A DNA stretch of 64,000 nt from Pandoraea sp. ASV26 (GCF_016428915.1 NZ_JAELTP010000012.1:22062-86061); one strand, 5' to 3'. Counted from the stretch's first letter, positions 1 to 9,989 are shown. Numbers and translations: made by a program. Notes: generated by a model from the sequence alone, not told the origin.

Positions 1-3000
1 GGTTGCTCGTGACGCGCTTCCGGGTGTTCCACGGTATCCAGATCCTCATGGGCGAAGCGCTTGCGCACCAGCACGAAGAACACCGGCACGTAGTAGATCG
101 CAAGGAACGTTGCCGCCAGCATACCGCCGATCACGCCAGTCCCGATAGCGTGCTGCGAGGCCGAGCCCGCGCCGTTCGAAATCGCGAGCGGCAACACCCC
201 GAGCACGAACGCCATCGACGTCATCAGAATCGGGCGCAGACGCAGTCGCACCGCTTCCATCGTCGCTTCCATGAGCGTGCGGCCTTCCTCTTGCAGATCC
301 TTGGCAAATTCCACGATCAGAATCGCGTTCTTCGCCGACAGACCCACGGTGGTCAGCAGACCCACCTGGAAGTAGACGTCGTTCGACAACCCGCGCAGCG
401 TCGCAGCCAGCAGTGCACCCAACACACCCAGCGGCACCACTAGAATCACCGAGAACGGAATCGACCAGCTTTCATACAGCGCCGCCAGACACAAGAACAC
501 GATCAGGATCGAGATGGCGTACAGCGCCGGTGCCTGCGAGCCGGAAATGCGCTCCTCAAACGACAGCCCCGTCCACTCCAGACCGATACCGGCAGGCAAT
601 TGCTGAGCGATTTCTTCCACAGCCTTCATGGCGTCACCCGACGACTTGCCCGGTGCCGGCATACCCTGGATTTCGACCGCGGGCACACCGTTGTATCGCT
701 CCAGACGCGGCGAGCCGTAAGTCCACTTGCCCGTCGCGAAGGCCGAGAACGGCACCATCGTCCCGCTTGCGTTACGCACATACAGCTTGTTGATGTCCTG
801 CGGCAGCATGCGGTCCTTCGCTTCCGCCATCACGTACACCTTCTTCACACGACCACGGTCGATGAAGTCGTTCACGTATGACGAGCCCCACGACGCCGAG
901 AGCGTGTTGTACACGTCGGCAATCGACAGACCCAGTGCGGAAGCCTTTTCCTCGTCGACGTCCACCTTGTATTGCGGCGTGTCGTCGAGGCCGTTCGGCC
1001 GCATGTTCGCAAGGTTCGGATTCTTCGCCGCCATCCCGAGGAACTGGTTACGAGCGGCCATCAACGCCTCGTGACCCAGGCCTGCGCGATCTTGCAGTTC
1101 GAAGTCGATACCGCCCGCGTTACCCAGTTCCGGCACCGACGGCGGGTTGATCGCGAAGATCATGGCGTCTTTCACGCTCGCGAAAGCCTGATACGAGCGC
1201 GCAATCACCGCCTGCACCTTCAGATCGGACGACTGACGGTCTTCCCACGGACGCAGCATCGTGAATGCCAGACCCACGTTCTGACCGCGACCGTTAAAGC
1301 CGAAGCCCGTCACCGTGAAGATCGAACGCACGGCGTCCTTTTCCTTCTCCAGGTAGTGCTTCTCCACCTGCTTCATGACCTCGAGCGTACGCTCTTGCGT
1401 CGCGCCCGGCGGCAATTGCACCAGGTTGAAGAAGTAGCCCTGATCTTCGTCCGGCAAGAATGCCGTCGGCATGCGCACGAACAGGAAGCCCACCACGGCC
1501 ACGATCACCACATAGACGATGATGAGCGGCGTGCTGCGCTTCAGAATGCGCTCGACCTGACCCTGATACGACTTCGAGCCCTTGTCGAACGTGCGGTTGA
1601 ACCAGCCGAAGAAGCCACGCTTCTCGTGCACTTCGCCCTTCTTGATCGGCTTGAGGATCGTTGCGCACATGGCCGGCGTAAGCACGATAGCCACCAGCAC
1701 CGAGAGCGCCATGGCCGCCACGATCGTCAGCGAGAACTGGCGATAGATGGCACCGGTCGAGCCGCCGAAGAACGCCATCGGCACGAACACCGCCGAGAGC
1801 ACGAGCGCCACACCCACCAGCGCGCCGACGATCTGGTCCATCGCCTTCTTCGTCGCTTCCTTCGGACTCAGCCCCTCTTCGGCCATCACCCGCTCGACGT
1901 TTTCCACCACCACAATGGCATCGTCGACGAGCAGACCGATGGCCAGCACCAGACCGAACATCGACAAGGTGTTGATGGAGAAGCCCGCCGCGCCCATGAT
2001 GCCGAACGTACCGAGCAACACGACCGGCACGGCGATCGTCGGGATGATCGTTGCCCGCAGGTTTTGCAGGAACAGATACATCACCAGGAACACGAGCACG
2101 ATACCTTCGATGAGGGTCTTGATCACTTCCTCGATCGAGATCTTCACGAACGGCGTGGTGTCGTACGGGTAATCGACCTTCATGCCCGCAGGGAAGTACG
2201 GCTGCAACTCGGTGACGGCCTGCTTGACTGCCGTTGCCGTTTGCAGCGCGTTTGCGCCCGTGGCCAGCGTGATGGCCAGACCGGCGGCAGGCTTGCCGTT
2301 GTAGCGCGCGACCACCTGGTACGATTCGCCGCCCAGTTCGACACGGGCAACGTCGCCCAGACGAACCTGCGAGCCGTCCTTGTTGACCTTGAGCAGGATC
2401 TTGCGGAACTGCTCCGGCGTTTGCAGACGGCTTTGCGCCGTCACGGTGGCATTGAGCTGCTGCCCCTTGACCGCCGGTGCACCGCCCAACTCGCCCGCCG
2501 AAATCTGGACGTTCTGCGCCGAAATGGCGTTCGAGACGTCAATGATCGTGAGGTTGTAGCCGTTGAGCTTCTGCGGATCGACCCAGACGCGCATCGCGTA
2601 TTGCGAACCGAACAACTGCACCTGACCGACACCGTTCACACGGCTGATCGGATCCTGCACGTTGGCGGCAATGTAGTTCGCAAGGTCGATGTCGGTCATC
2701 TGGCCGTCATCGGAATACGCACCGATCACCAGCAGGAAGTTCTTGGTCGCCTTGGCCACCTTGATACCCTGCTGTTGCACCTGCTGCGGCAGCAGCGGCG
2801 TGGCAAGTTGCAGCTTGTTCTGCACCTGCACCTGGGCGATGTCCGGGTTCGTACCCTGCGAGAAGGTCAGCGTGATCTGCGCCGTACCCGAGCCGTCAGA
2901 CGTCGACGAGATGTACTCGAGGTTGTCGATGCCGTTCATCTGCTGCTCGATCACCTGCGTGACCGTATCCTGAACGGTCTGCGCCGAAGCGCCCGGGTAG

Positions 3001-3143
3001 GTCGCGGTGATCTGCACCGAAGGCGGTGCGATGGGCGGATATTGCGAGACCGGCAGCTTCAGGATTGAAAGCGCGCCGGCCAGCATGATGACAATCGCGA
3101 TCACCCACGCAAAAATCGGGCGATCGATAAAAAACTTTGCCAT
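1..3143 (-). CDS. RND multidrug efflux permease (AcrB/MexB type), partial
   Basis: Inner-membrane proton-driven pump of the HAE1 branch of the RND superfamily, the engine of a tripartite multidrug efflux complex. The reading frame starts with [14 protein letters not shown], the standard N-terminus of the family, and runs 1047 codons without a stop to the window edge, so only a few residues are missing. Transmembrane helix 4 keeps the paired aspartates of the proton relay ([12 protein letters not shown]). The large periplasmic loops characteristic of AcrB are present. It follows the adaptor gene by 15 bases in the same direction, so the two are surely co-transcribed; an outer-membrane channel gene may follow beyond the window. 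Transcription is probably controlled by the divergent TetR protein at 4754. Substrates cannot be read from the sequence. Confidence 0.96.
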   Translation of the reverse strand, partial: MAKFFIDRPIFAWVIAIVIMLAGALSILKLPVSQYPPIAPPSVQITATYPGASAQTVQDTVTQVIEQQMNGIDNLEYISSTSDGSGTAQITLTFSQGTNPDIAQVQVQNKLQLATPLLPQQVQQQGIKVAKATKNFLLVIGAYSDDGQMTDIDLANYIAANVQDPISRVNGVGQVQLFGSQYAMRVWVDPQKLNGYNLTIIDVSNAISAQNVQISAGELGGAPAVKGQQLNATVTAQSRLQTPEQFRKILLKVNKDGSQVRLGDVARVELGGESYQVVARYNGKPAAGLAITLATGANALQTATAVKQAVTELQPYFPAGMKVDYPYDTTPFVKISIEEVIKTLIEGIVLVFLVMYLFLQNLRATIIPTIAVPVVLLGTFGIMGAAGFSINTLSMFGLVLAIGLLVDDAIVVVENVERVMAEEGLSPKEATKKAMDQIVGALVGVALVLSAVFVPMAFFGGSTGAIYRQFSLTIVAAMALSVLVAIVLTPAMCATILKPIKKGEVHEKRGFFGWFNRTFDKGSKSYQGQVERILKRSTPLIIVYVVIVAVVGFLFVRMPTAFLPDEDQGYFFNLVQLPPGATQERTLEVMKQVEKHYLEKEKDAVRSIFTVTGFGFNGRGQNVGLAFTMLRPWEDRQSSDLKVQAVIARSYQAFASVKDAMIFAINPPSVPELGNAGGIDFELQDRAGLGHEALMAARNQFLGMAAKNPNLANMRPNGLDDTPQYKVDVDEEKASALGLSIADVYNTLSASWGSSYVNDFIDRGRVKKVYVMAEAKDRMLPQDINKLYVRNASGTMVPFSAFATGKWTYGSPRLERYNGVPAVEIQGMPAPGKSSGDAMKAVEEIAQQLPAGIGLEWTGLSFEERISGSQAPALYAISILIVFLCLAALYESWSIPFSVILVVPLGVLGALLAATLRGLSNDVYFQVGLLTTVGLSAKNAILIVEFAKDLQEEGRTLMEATMEAVRLRLRPILMTSMAFVLGVLPLAISNGAGSASQHAIGTGVIGGMLAATFLAIYYVPVFFVLVRKRFAHEDLDTVEHPEARHEQ

Positions 3144-3158
3144 GAATGAGGCTCCGCG

Positions 3159-4391
3159 TTATTGAGCGTTGGCGGCCGACGCAGTGCTCGCCTGCGCAGC
3201 AGGCGCCGCAGCGGCCGGTGCGCTGGCACCCGCCGGCGCTTGCGCCGTTCCCGGAAGTTGTGCCGGCACAGCCTTCGCCGGCGCCCCCGGGCGCACCTTT
3301 TGCAGGCCCGCCACGATCACCTGATCGCCGGCAGACAGGCCCGAACTCACCAGCCACTTGTCGCCGATCGCACGATCGGTCACCAGTTGACGCAGTTCGA
3401 CCTTGCCTTCCTTGTTCACGACCATTGCCGTCGGCTGGCCCTTCTGGTCACGAGTCACCCCCTGCTGCGGCACGAGCAGACCGCCTTCCTTCACACCTTC
3501 CTGAAGCTGGGCGTGCACGAACATGCCGGGCAGCAACTCGCGGTTCGGGTTCGGGAAGATCGCGCGCACCGTCACCGAGCCGGTCGTCTGGTCGACGGTG
3601 ATGTCGGAGAACTGCAACTTGCCTTCGAGCGGGTACTTCGTGCCGTCTTCGAGCGTGAGCTCCACCTTGGCGGCGTTCTTACCCGCGCTTTGCAGCTTGC
3701 CGTCCGCCAGTGCACGACGCAGACGCAGTCCGTCCGCAGCCGATTGCGTCACGTCCACATACATCGGATCGATCTGCTGCACGGTCGTCATGAGCGTGGC
3801 CGCGCCCGATTGCACGTAAGCGCCTTCGGTCACCTGCGACAACCCCGTACGGCCCGAGATCGGGGCCGGCACGTCGGTGTAGCCGAGGTTGATGCGCGCG
3901 GTTTCGACCGCGGCCTTGCCGGACTGCACATCGGCGTCGGCCTGAAGCGCAGAAGCCACGGCGTTATCGTAGTCCTGCTTCGAGACGGCTTCGACGGCCA
4001 CCAATTGCTTGTAGCGATCGGCCAGCAACTTCGTCGACGCCTGGTTTGCAACGGCCTTGGCCAGCGTGGCCTTGGCGTTGTCGTAAGCGGCCTGATAGGT
4101 TGCCGGATCGATCTTGTACAGACGCTGTCCTGCCTTGACGTCACTGCCCTCGGTGAAATCGCGCTTGAGCACGATGCCGTCGACGCGCGCCCGCACGTCG
4201 GCAACGCGGAAGGGCGAAGTGCGTCCGGGCAGGTCGGTCGTCAGTGTTACGTTCTGGGGTTGCAGTGTCACGACGCCGACTTCCGGCACCATGCCCTGCG
4301 GCTGCTGCGGCTTCTTGCCGCACGCGGCCAAGGTCAATACCGCGAGTGCCACGGCCGTGACCATCCCCAGTGAACTTCTCTTGACGTGCAT
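3159..4391 (-). CDS. RND efflux periplasmic adaptor (AcrA/MexA type) lipoprotein
   Basis: Membrane-fusion protein that joins the RND pump encoded just downstream to an outer-membrane channel. The 410-residue product begins with a lipoprotein signal (MHVKRSS, hydrophobic stretch, then LAACGKK), so it should be anchored to the inner membrane by a lipidated cysteine. After that come the lipoyl/barrel-sandwich half motif, an alpha-helical hairpin rich in Ala/Lys/Gln, a beta-barrel segment and an Ala-rich C-terminus, in the order seen in AcrA. The frame is open further upstream, but the ATG at 4391 gives the signal peptide and is preceded by GGGGG, so the longer form is unlikely. It forms an operon with the permease. 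Confidence 0.95.
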   Translation of the reverse strand: MHVKRSSLGMVTAVALAVLTLAACGKKPQQPQGMVPEVGVVTLQPQNVTLTTDLPGRTSPFRVADVRARVDGIVLKRDFTEGSDVKAGQRLYKIDPATYQAAYDNAKATLAKAVANQASTKLLADRYKQLVAVEAVSKQDYDNAVASALQADADVQSGKAAVETARINLGYTDVPAPISGRTGLSQVTEGAYVQSGAATLMTTVQQIDPMYVDVTQSAADGLRLRRALADGKLQSAGKNAAKVELTLEDGTKYPLEGKLQFSDITVDQTTGSVTVRAIFPNPNRELLPGMFVHAQLQEGVKEGGLLVPQQGVTRDQKGQPTAMVVNKEGKVELRQLVTDRAIGDKWLVSSGLSAGDQVIVAGLQKVRPGAPAKAVPAQLPGTAQAPAGASAPAAAAPAAQASTASAANAQ

Positions 4392-4651
4392 ATACGCCCC
4401 CGATAAATGGAATGCGGTCAAACAAAATGACGATACGTTGCGACGATTGCGGTTGCGACGATTGCGACGGCGAAGGCCGCTGCGCAATCCCGTCGCACAA
4501 AGACGGGGCGGCGAGTGCCCAAGTGGACGGCCTGAGCCCCCCAGGACCCGGGTGATCCGGCCTCAAATGGCTCCCTCACATCCGTGAGGTATTTCCCTTA
4601 GACGAAGGAGCTTAAATGTTCCCTGTGCAATAGAGCAAGCGGCTGCTATTA

Positions 4652-4675
4652 TAGATACATTCATGAATGTATGTA
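4652..4675. promoter_or_regulatory. AcrR/TtgR-type operator
   Basis: A perfect 16-bp palindrome TACATTCATGAATGTA (4656-4671), extended to the right by TGTA, lies between the divergent efflux operon and the tetR gene. It closely resembles the known 24-bp AcrR operator of enterobacteria, which has the same spacing and half-sites. That the neighbouring TetR protein binds it is inferred from position and family. Confidence 0.8.
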
Positions 4676-4753
4676 AATCATATTGCGTCGCACCAAAGTG
4701 CGGCGTCTTTTACATCGCCTTTCGCAAATTTCCGACGCCCCTGTGACACGACG

Positions 4754-5419
4754 ATGGCCCGCAGAACCAAAGAGGAAGCGATCGAGACTCGCAATCTGTT
4801 GCTCGACACCGCAGAGACGGTGTTCGCACAGAAAGGCGTGTCCAGTACATCGCTCGCCGACATCGCCGAAGCCGCTGGCCTGACCCGCGGCGCCATTTAC
4901 TGGCACTTCAAGAACAAGATCGACCTGTTCAACGCCATGACGGATCGTATCCGTCTGCCGATGGAGCGCATGATCGACGAGGAATACGCCGAGTCCGAGA
5001 ACGGCGATCCGATGCAGCGCATGCACGATATCTGCAAGCTCGTGCTCAAGGAGACCGCGCGCAACGAGCGCCGTCGGCGCGTGCTCGACATTCTGTTTCA
5101 CAAATGTGAATACACGAACGAGATGCTGTCGGTGCTCGAGCGTCAGCGTGAGGCGCGTACCGACGGCAAGCAGCGCATCATGCGCGACATGGAACGCGCC
5201 ATCGCGCGCGATCAGTTGCCCAAGAATCTCGACACGCGGCGCGCCGCAATCATGCTGCACGCGCTGGTGGTCGGCATGATGTCGGACTGGTTGTTCCTGC
5301 CCGACTATGACCTCGGCGCGGAGTGCGATGCGGTCGTCGACGGCTTCTTCGACATGCTGCGCACGAGCCCGGCCATGCTGCGCACCGCAAGTCAATCGCC
5401 GCAGGCCGCGCTCGCCTGA
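4754..5419 (+). CDS. TetR/AcrR-family efflux repressor
   Basis: A 221-residue transcriptional repressor of the AcrR/TtgR/BpeR group. The N-terminus (MARRTKEEAIETRN) leads into the TetR helix-turn-helix at about residues 33-60 (TSLADIAEAAGLTRGAIYWH), followed by a variable ligand-binding domain. Members bind as dimers to palindromes in front of divergent RND genes and release them when drugs bind the C-terminal pocket. The ATG at 4754 is chosen because the conserved family N-terminus begins here; an upstream in-frame start at 4667 would put coding sequence across the operator. The regulated target is very probably the divergent adaptor/permease operon. Confidence 0.94.
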   Translation: MARRTKEEAIETRNLLLDTAETVFAQKGVSSTSLADIAEAAGLTRGAIYWHFKNKIDLFNAMTDRIRLPMERMIDEEYAESENGDPMQRMHDICKLVLKETARNERRRRVLDILFHKCEYTNEMLSVLERQREARTDGKQRIMRDMERAIARDQLPKNLDTRRAAIMLHALVVGMMSDWLFLPDYDLGAECDAVVDGFFDMLRTSPAMLRTASQSPQAALA

Positions 5420-5476
5420 GCGCAGGCGTCTGGTGACGCCAGGCGCCTCAAGATTTACTACACATATTAATTAGCG

Positions 5477-5503
5477 AGCGCCCGTGACCGGGCGCTTGTT
5501 CGT
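5477..5503 (+). terminator. Probable Rho-independent terminator of tetR
   Basis: A perfect 8-bp stem AGCGCCCG / CGGGCGCT with a TGAC loop is followed by TTGTT, about 58 bases after the tetR stop codon. The T tract is short, so termination may be partial. Confidence 0.6.
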
Positions 5504-5627
5504 TGGCGTCTCGTCCGCCTGCCTTACCGCGCCCATCGTCCCGATTTTTCCGATTCACGACGCGCAGTTGCCGCGCCGGATCGCATTCCGGTGCCGTGAT
5601 ACGGCGTATATCTGTACAGCGCGGCAG

Positions 5628-5651
5628 CGTTATATATAATCCTACATAACG
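5628..5651. promoter_or_regulatory. ModE box in the modABC promoter
   Basis: CGTTATATA-N6-TACATAACG is an almost perfect match to the ModE binding site known from E. coli modABC (two TATATAACG-type half-sites separated by 6-7 bases). It overlaps a TATAAT hexamer at 5635-5640, so a bound ModE would block RNA polymerase. A ModE-type protein is encoded at 10756. Confidence 0.85.
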
Positions 5652-5774
5652 CGTTGCGCGCCCTGTGTGACCGGCGGTCCGGCCTCGCTGCCGGATCGCA
5701 TCCACGAGTCCGCTCACGGCGAGATCCGCCAAACTTCGAGCAGACCTAGCCACTACACGCTGGAGACCACATTC

Positions 5775-6587
5775 GTGAAAGCTGTCGTTATCGCTCGCCG
5801 CAAGTCCCAAGCCTCGCAAAAGACCGGCACGATGTTGCGCCGCGCACTGGGCGTTGCCGCCGTCGGCGCAAGCCTGTTGTTTGCCGGACACGCCGCGGCG
5901 CAGCAAGTCTTCGCCGCCGCCAGCATGAAAGACGCCCTCGACGATCTGTCGGCCGCCTACACGAAGGAAACCGGCAAGAAGCCCGTGCTCGTGTACGGCG
6001 CCAGCTCGACGCTGGCGCGTCAGATCGAAAAGGGCGCCCCGGCCGATGTGTTCATCTCCGCAGACCAGGACTGGATGGACTACGCCCAGAAGCACGACCT
6101 GATCGACACGAGCACGCGTCGCAACCTGCTCGGCAACGAACTGGTGCTGATCGCACCGGCCACGACCACGGGTGACATCGATCTGAAGACGGGCACCGAT
6201 CTCGACGCCAGGCTCGGTAACGGCAAGCTCGCCATGGGCGATCCGGCGCACGTGCCGGCCGGCCTCTACGGCAAGGCTGCGCTCGAGAAGCTCGGCGTCT
6301 GGTCGAAGGTGCAAGGCAAGGTCGCGGCCGCGGACAACGTGCGTAACGCCCTGTTGCTGGTCGCTCGCGGTGAAGCGCCGTACGGCATCGTGTACAAGAC
6401 CGACGCCAACGCCGAGAAGCGCGTGCGCATCGCCGGCACGTTCCCGGCCGACAGCCATGCACCGATCGTCTACCCGGTTGCCGTCACTAAGCAGGCCAAC
6501 CGCGCCGACGCCGACCCGTTCTACAAATTCCTGCAAACCCCGACGGCGCAGGCCACGTTCCAACGCTTCGGCTTCAGCCGCCCGTAA
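5775..6587 (+). CDS. modA: Molybdate ABC transporter substrate-binding protein ModA
   Basis: Periplasmic molybdate/tungstate-binding protein that feeds the ModBC importer. After an export signal ending GHAAAQ, the mature protein starts with VFAAASMKDALDDL and continues with YGASSTLARQIEKGAPADVFISAD, both hallmark ModA segments that line the oxyanion site. About 270 residues, normal for the family. The GTG at 5775 is chosen because GGAGA lies eight bases upstream; it gives a signal peptide with a rather long basic n-region. ATG at 5832 is an alternative. First gene of modABC, under the ModE box at 5628. Confidence 0.95.
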   Translation: MKAVVIARRKSQASQKTGTMLRRALGVAAVGASLLFAGHAAAQQVFAAASMKDALDDLSAAYTKETGKKPVLVYGASSTLARQIEKGAPADVFISADQDWMDYAQKHDLIDTSTRRNLLGNELVLIAPATTTGDIDLKTGTDLDARLGNGKLAMGDPAHVPAGLYGKAALEKLGVWSKVQGKVAAADNVRNALLLVARGEAPYGIVYKTDANAEKRVRIAGTFPADSHAPIVYPVAVTKQANRADADPFYKFLQTPTAQATFQRFGFSRP

Positions 6588-6860
6588 TGTCTCGGGCCTC
6601 ACAGCACTCGCGGCACTCGCAGGACATGCAGTCATCGTAGCAATGGCAGCAATGGCACGACTCGCAGCACGAATGCCGGGAAGCCGTTTCGCACTCGCGC
6701 GGACGAGATCCGCTACAGTCCCGGTATCCCTCTGATGCATAGGCCGCCGGAGCGGTCGTCGACGGCTCCGGCGTTGCCATATGTGTGGCCAGTGCGTGGC
6801 CAGTGCGCGGTCAGTGCGTCAGTGCCCGGTCAACCCAGTCACCCACTATCGCTCGCCCGA

Positions 6861-7565
6861 ATGTTCATGAGTCTCAGCCCGGAAGAATGGGGCATCGTCG
6901 AACTCAGCCTTCGCATCGGCTTGTGGGGCACGCTTTGCAGCCTGCCCTTCGCCTATGCCGCTGCCTGGCTGCTCGCTCGCCGGCACTTCCCCGGCAAGGC
7001 GTTGCTCGACGCCATCCTCCATTTGCCGCTCGTGTTGCCGCCGGTGGTCGTCGGCTTTGCGCTGCTCGTGCTGTTCGGCGCACAGGGCGCCATCGGCAAA
7101 TTGTTGCGCGAGTGGTTTAACTTCACCTTCGCGTTTCGCTGGACGGGCGCCGCGCTCGCCGCAGGCGTGATGGGTTTCCCGCTGCTTGTGCGCGCGATCC
7201 GGCAAGCGCTCGAAGCCTCCGACACCAAGCTGGAGCAAGCCGCGCAAACGCTTGGCGCAGGCCCGTGGCTCACCTTCCTCACCGTGACGTTGCCGCTCAG
7301 CGCCACCGGCGTGATGCACGGCTTCGTGCTCGCGTTCGCCCGCGCGCTCGGCGAATTCGGCGCGACGATCACGTTCGTCTCGAACATTCCCGGACAGACG
7401 CAGACGCTGCCGCTGGCGATCTACACGGCCACGCAGGTGCCCGATGGCGACGCCATGGTCTGGCGCCTGTGCGCGATCTCGGTCGTGCTGGCCGTGGCGA
7501 CGCTCATCTTCTCCGAAGTGCTGATCCGCTTCGGCAATCGCAAGGCGCTTGGCTATGACGGTTGA
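6861..7565 (+). CDS. modB: Molybdate ABC transporter permease ModB
   Basis: Inner-membrane channel subunit of the molybdate importer, about 234 residues with five predicted hydrophobic helices. The EAA loop that docks on the ATPase is clear (EQAAQTLGAGPWLTFLTVTL), followed by the conserved ALGEFGATITFVSN segment. The gene is 273 bases after modA, an unusually wide gap, but shares strand and function. ATG at 6861 is used; ATG at 6867 is equally possible and neither has a strong ribosome site. The 3' end overlaps modC by 11 bases, which suggests coupled translation. Confidence 0.94.
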   Translation: MFMSLSPEEWGIVELSLRIGLWGTLCSLPFAYAAAWLLARRHFPGKALLDAILHLPLVLPPVVVGFALLVLFGAQGAIGKLLREWFNFTFAFRWTGAALAAGVMGFPLLVRAIRQALEASDTKLEQAAQTLGAGPWLTFLTVTLPLSATGVMHGFVLAFARALGEFGATITFVSNIPGQTQTLPLAIYTATQVPDGDAMVWRLCAISVVLAVATLIFSEVLIRFGNRKALGYDG

Positions 7566-8661
7566 AGTTCGTCTCCAACATCGCTTCGGCGACTTTACGC
7601 TCGACGCCGAGTTCGCCGCAGGCATGGGCGTGACCGCACTGTTCGGGCCGTCGGGCAGCGGCAAGAGCACGGTCGTCAATGCGGTGTCCGGCCTGCTCAA
7701 ACCCGATGCGGGACGCATCGTCGTGGGCAACGACGTGCTCTTCGACAGCGCCGCCGGGGTTGCCCTGCCGACCTGGCGACGCCGCATCGGCTACGTGTTT
7801 CAGGACGCACGTCTGCTGCCGCATCTGACGGTACGTCAGAACCTGCTCTTCGGCCGCTGGTTACGACGTCGCGACGTGGCGGCCGCCGGCACCGGCGCAA
7901 TTGCGCTGGCGCACGTGGTCGATGTGCTGAATCTGGGGCATTTGCTGAGCCGGCGTCCGGGGGCACTGTCCGGCGGCGAGAAGCAACGCGTGGGCATCGG
8001 TCGCGCACTGCTGTCGTGCCCGCGCATGCTGCTCATGGACGAGCCGCTCGCCTCGCTCGATCACGCACGGCGTCTCGAGGTGCTCGACTACCTGAACCGC
8101 ATTCGTCACGAGTTGAAGCTGCCGGTGCTGTACGTCACGCATTCGCTCGACGAGGTGATGCGGCTGGCCGATCAGGTGGTGTTGTTCAAGGACGGTCGCA
8201 CGATCTCGCAAGGTGCGCCCGCCGATGTACTCAACATGCATCGCGACGCGCTCGATGGTGCCGCCGAGGCGCCGGGCACCGTGCTGGAGACGCGTATCGT
8301 CGCGCACGACGTGTCATACGGTCTGACCGAGCTTGCGGTGAACGGTAGCGACACGATCCGGTTGCGCGTGCCGCGTGCCAGCGGCGAGACGGGCGATGCC
8401 TGCCGCATTCTCGTGCGCGAGCGCGACGTTGCGGTGGCCACCGCCCCGCCCGTCGATACCAGCGTGCTCAACGTGTTGTCCGCGCGCGTGACGACATTGC
8501 GCGATCTGGGCGACGCCGTGGAAGTCAGTGCCACGCTTCTCGGCGACCCCGCAGGCACGGCACTGCGCGCGCGCATCACGCGCTTCTCCGCCGATCAATT
8601 GCAACTGACGGCAGGCCGCGATGTGTACCTGCTCATCAAGTCGGTCGCGTTGACCCGCTAG
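7555..8661 (+). CDS. modC: Molybdate ABC transporter ATP-binding protein ModC
   Basis: Cytoplasmic ATPase that powers ModB. Walker A is GPSGSGKST, the ABC signature LSGGEKQRVGIGRALL, and Walker B LLMDEPLASLD, with the switch histidine in LYVTHSLDEV. The C-terminal third is a TOBE/Mop-type domain (VLNVLSARVTTLRDLGDAVEVSATLL) that binds molybdate in ModC proteins and can give trans-inhibition. 368 residues, as usual. The ATG at 7555 lies inside the end of modB; a TTG two codons earlier is unlikely. Confidence 0.95.
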   Translation: MTVEVRLQHRFGDFTLDAEFAAGMGVTALFGPSGSGKSTVVNAVSGLLKPDAGRIVVGNDVLFDSAAGVALPTWRRRIGYVFQDARLLPHLTVRQNLLFGRWLRRRDVAAAGTGAIALAHVVDVLNLGHLLSRRPGALSGGEKQRVGIGRALLSCPRMLLMDEPLASLDHARRLEVLDYLNRIRHELKLPVLYVTHSLDEVMRLADQVVLFKDGRTISQGAPADVLNMHRDALDGAAEAPGTVLETRIVAHDVSYGLTELAVNGSDTIRLRVPRASGETGDACRILVRERDVAVATAPPVDTSVLNVLSARVTTLRDLGDAVEVSATLLGDPAGTALRARITRFSADQLQLTAGRDVYLLIKSVALTR

Positions 8662-8723
8662 CTCGCTCACTTGATGCGCCGGTGAGACGGCAGCGCACGG
8701 CATCGCCGTCGCCGCAGCGAGAA

Positions 8724-8764
8724 AAGACAAGGCGTCGCCACGCAGATCTGTGGCGACGCCTTGT
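8724..8764 (-). terminator. Strong hairpin terminator downstream of the MxKDx gene
   Basis: A perfect 15-bp inverted repeat (ACAAGGCGTCGCCAC and its complement, 8-base loop). On the minus strand it is followed by CTTTTC, so it should end the minus-strand gene at 8782. It also sits about 65 bases after modC, but without a T tract in that direction. Confidence 0.8.
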
Positions 8765-8781
8765 GTTCGATGTCGCCAGGC

Positions 8782-9057
8782 TTACTGGCCCTTGCTCATC
8801 GCGTCGCCCTTGTCCATCTTGCCCATGGCATCGCCCTTGCCCATGGCGTCGTGCTTGCTCATGGCGCCGCCCTTGGACATTGCATCGCCCTTGGACATCT
8901 TCCCGCTCTTGTCCATGTCCTTGCTCATGGCACCGCCTTTCGACATGGCGTCGCCCTTCGACATGGCATCGCCCTTGCTCATGGCATCCTGCGCAAACGC
9001 CGCGCCGGTGCCAAGTGCCAGTCCCATCGCCATCACGGCCAGATATCGCATCTTCAT
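8782..9057 (-). CDS. Pentapeptide MxKDx-repeat exported protein
   Basis: A 91-residue protein. A signal peptide (MKMRYLAVMAMGLALGTGAAFAQ) is followed almost entirely by repeats of the form DAMSKG / GAMSKD / DAMGKG. This is the small exported pentapeptide MxKDx-repeat family, known from several proteobacteria and without a settled function. The ATG at 9057 is supported by GGAGG eleven bases upstream. The repeat tract is rich in Met, Lys and Asp and has no cysteine. It stands alone between modC (opposite strand) and the molybdoenzyme gene, with its own terminator. Confidence 0.85.
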   Translation of the reverse strand: MKMRYLAVMAMGLALGTGAAFAQDAMSKGDAMSKGDAMSKGGAMSKDMDKSGKMSKGDAMSKGGAMSKHDAMGKGDAMGKMDKGDAMSKGQ

Positions 9058-9137
9058 TGTCGTAATCCTCCAAAAGTGAGTGAGTCCTGCCAGGCGCCAT
9101 GGCGGCGTCCCGTGAATCATGCAGTCGCGCGTTCGCG

Positions 9138-9956
9138 TCAACTGCCACCGAACCAGTTGTAACCCTGGTCCTCCCAGTACCCGCCCGGATAGGTGTTGGT
9201 CACGAAAATCGCGCGGATATGTTTGGGATTCTTGTAGCCAAGCTTCGTGGGAATGCGCAGCTTCATCGGGAAGCCGTACTCCCTTGGCAGCGTCTGGCCG
9301 TCATAGGTAAGCGCGAGCAACGTCTGCGGATGCAGCGCCGTCGGCATGTCGATGCTCGTGTAGTAATCGTCGGCACACTTGAAGCCGACGTAGCGCGCCG
9401 TCGTGTCCGCGCCGATGCGCCGCAGGAAGTCGGAGAACGTCACGCCGCCCCAGCGGCCGATCGCGCTCCACCCCTCCACGCACACGTGACGCGTGATCTG
9501 CTGCGCCGCTCGCGGACTGGCGAAATTGCGCAGCGCGTCGAGACGCCACGGCGCCTTGTCCGCGATCAGCCCGGACAGCTCCAACTGGTAATCGGCTTCT
9601 TCGACCACCGGCGCTTCGTCCATCGAATAGAACGCATTGAACGGGAACGGACGCGTGATGCTCGACTCGGGGAACGTCGGCGCGAGCACGTCCTGACGAA
9701 ACAGCGCGGCCTGCACACGGTCGTTCCAGCGCGACATCTTGTCGAGCGCCGACTCCACGCTGGCGTTGTCATCGAGCGAGCAGCCCGAGAGCAACGCCAC
9801 GCCACCGAGCGACAACGTGCGCGCGAGGAATGCGCGGCGAGAAGGTTCGGTCACGCGCCGCGTCATCAATGCCCGCGCTTCGTGGAGAATCGCTTCGCCA
9901 TCGCGCACCACCGGTGACGTTGGCGAAAGGTGGCGAGGTTTTCGTTCGAGGGTCAT
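9138..9956 (-). CDS. Molybdopterin-dependent oxidoreductase, sulfite-oxidase fold (YedY/MsrP-like)
   Basis: Exported molybdoenzyme, 272 residues. The N-terminus has a twin-arginine motif (SRRAFLARTL, Arg40-Arg41) followed by a hydrophobic stretch ending LLSGC, so it is probably folded and loaded with cofactor in the cytoplasm, exported by Tat and perhaps lipidated. The catalytic domain has the Mo-binding cysteine in RHVCVEGWSA (Cys159) and the conserved GFKCADDYYTSIDM and YGFPMKLRIPTKLGYK segments of the sulfite oxidase superfamily. Its partner is the cytochrome b561-type gene at 9990, transcribed first, a pairing like MsrP-MsrQ although the heme protein family differs. The substrate (methionine sulfoxide or another S/N-oxide) cannot be told from sequence. 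Confidence 0.9.
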   Translation of the reverse strand: MTLERKPRHLSPTSPVVRDGEAILHEARALMTRRVTEPSRRAFLARTLSLGGVALLSGCSLDDNASVESALDKMSRWNDRVQAALFRQDVLAPTFPESSITRPFPFNAFYSMDEAPVVEEADYQLELSGLIADKAPWRLDALRNFASPRAAQQITRHVCVEGWSAIGRWGGVTFSDFLRRIGADTTARYVGFKCADDYYTSIDMPTALHPQTLLALTYDGQTLPREYGFPMKLRIPTKLGYKNPKHIRAIFVTNTYPGGYWEDQGYNWFGGS

Positions 9957-9989
9957 GGCAGTTCTCTCTCGTAGCGAGTGCCGGTGCGC

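Noticed and set aside
972..3068. Long plus-strand open frame (698 codons) opposite the RND permease
   Set aside because: Arg/His-rich antisense shadow of a clear RND gene; typical of high-GC third-position bias.
6574..6780. Cys-rich minus-strand frame between modA and modB
   Set aside because: The cysteines come from GCA/GCAG-type repeats in the intergenic DNA; no start site, no family resemblance.
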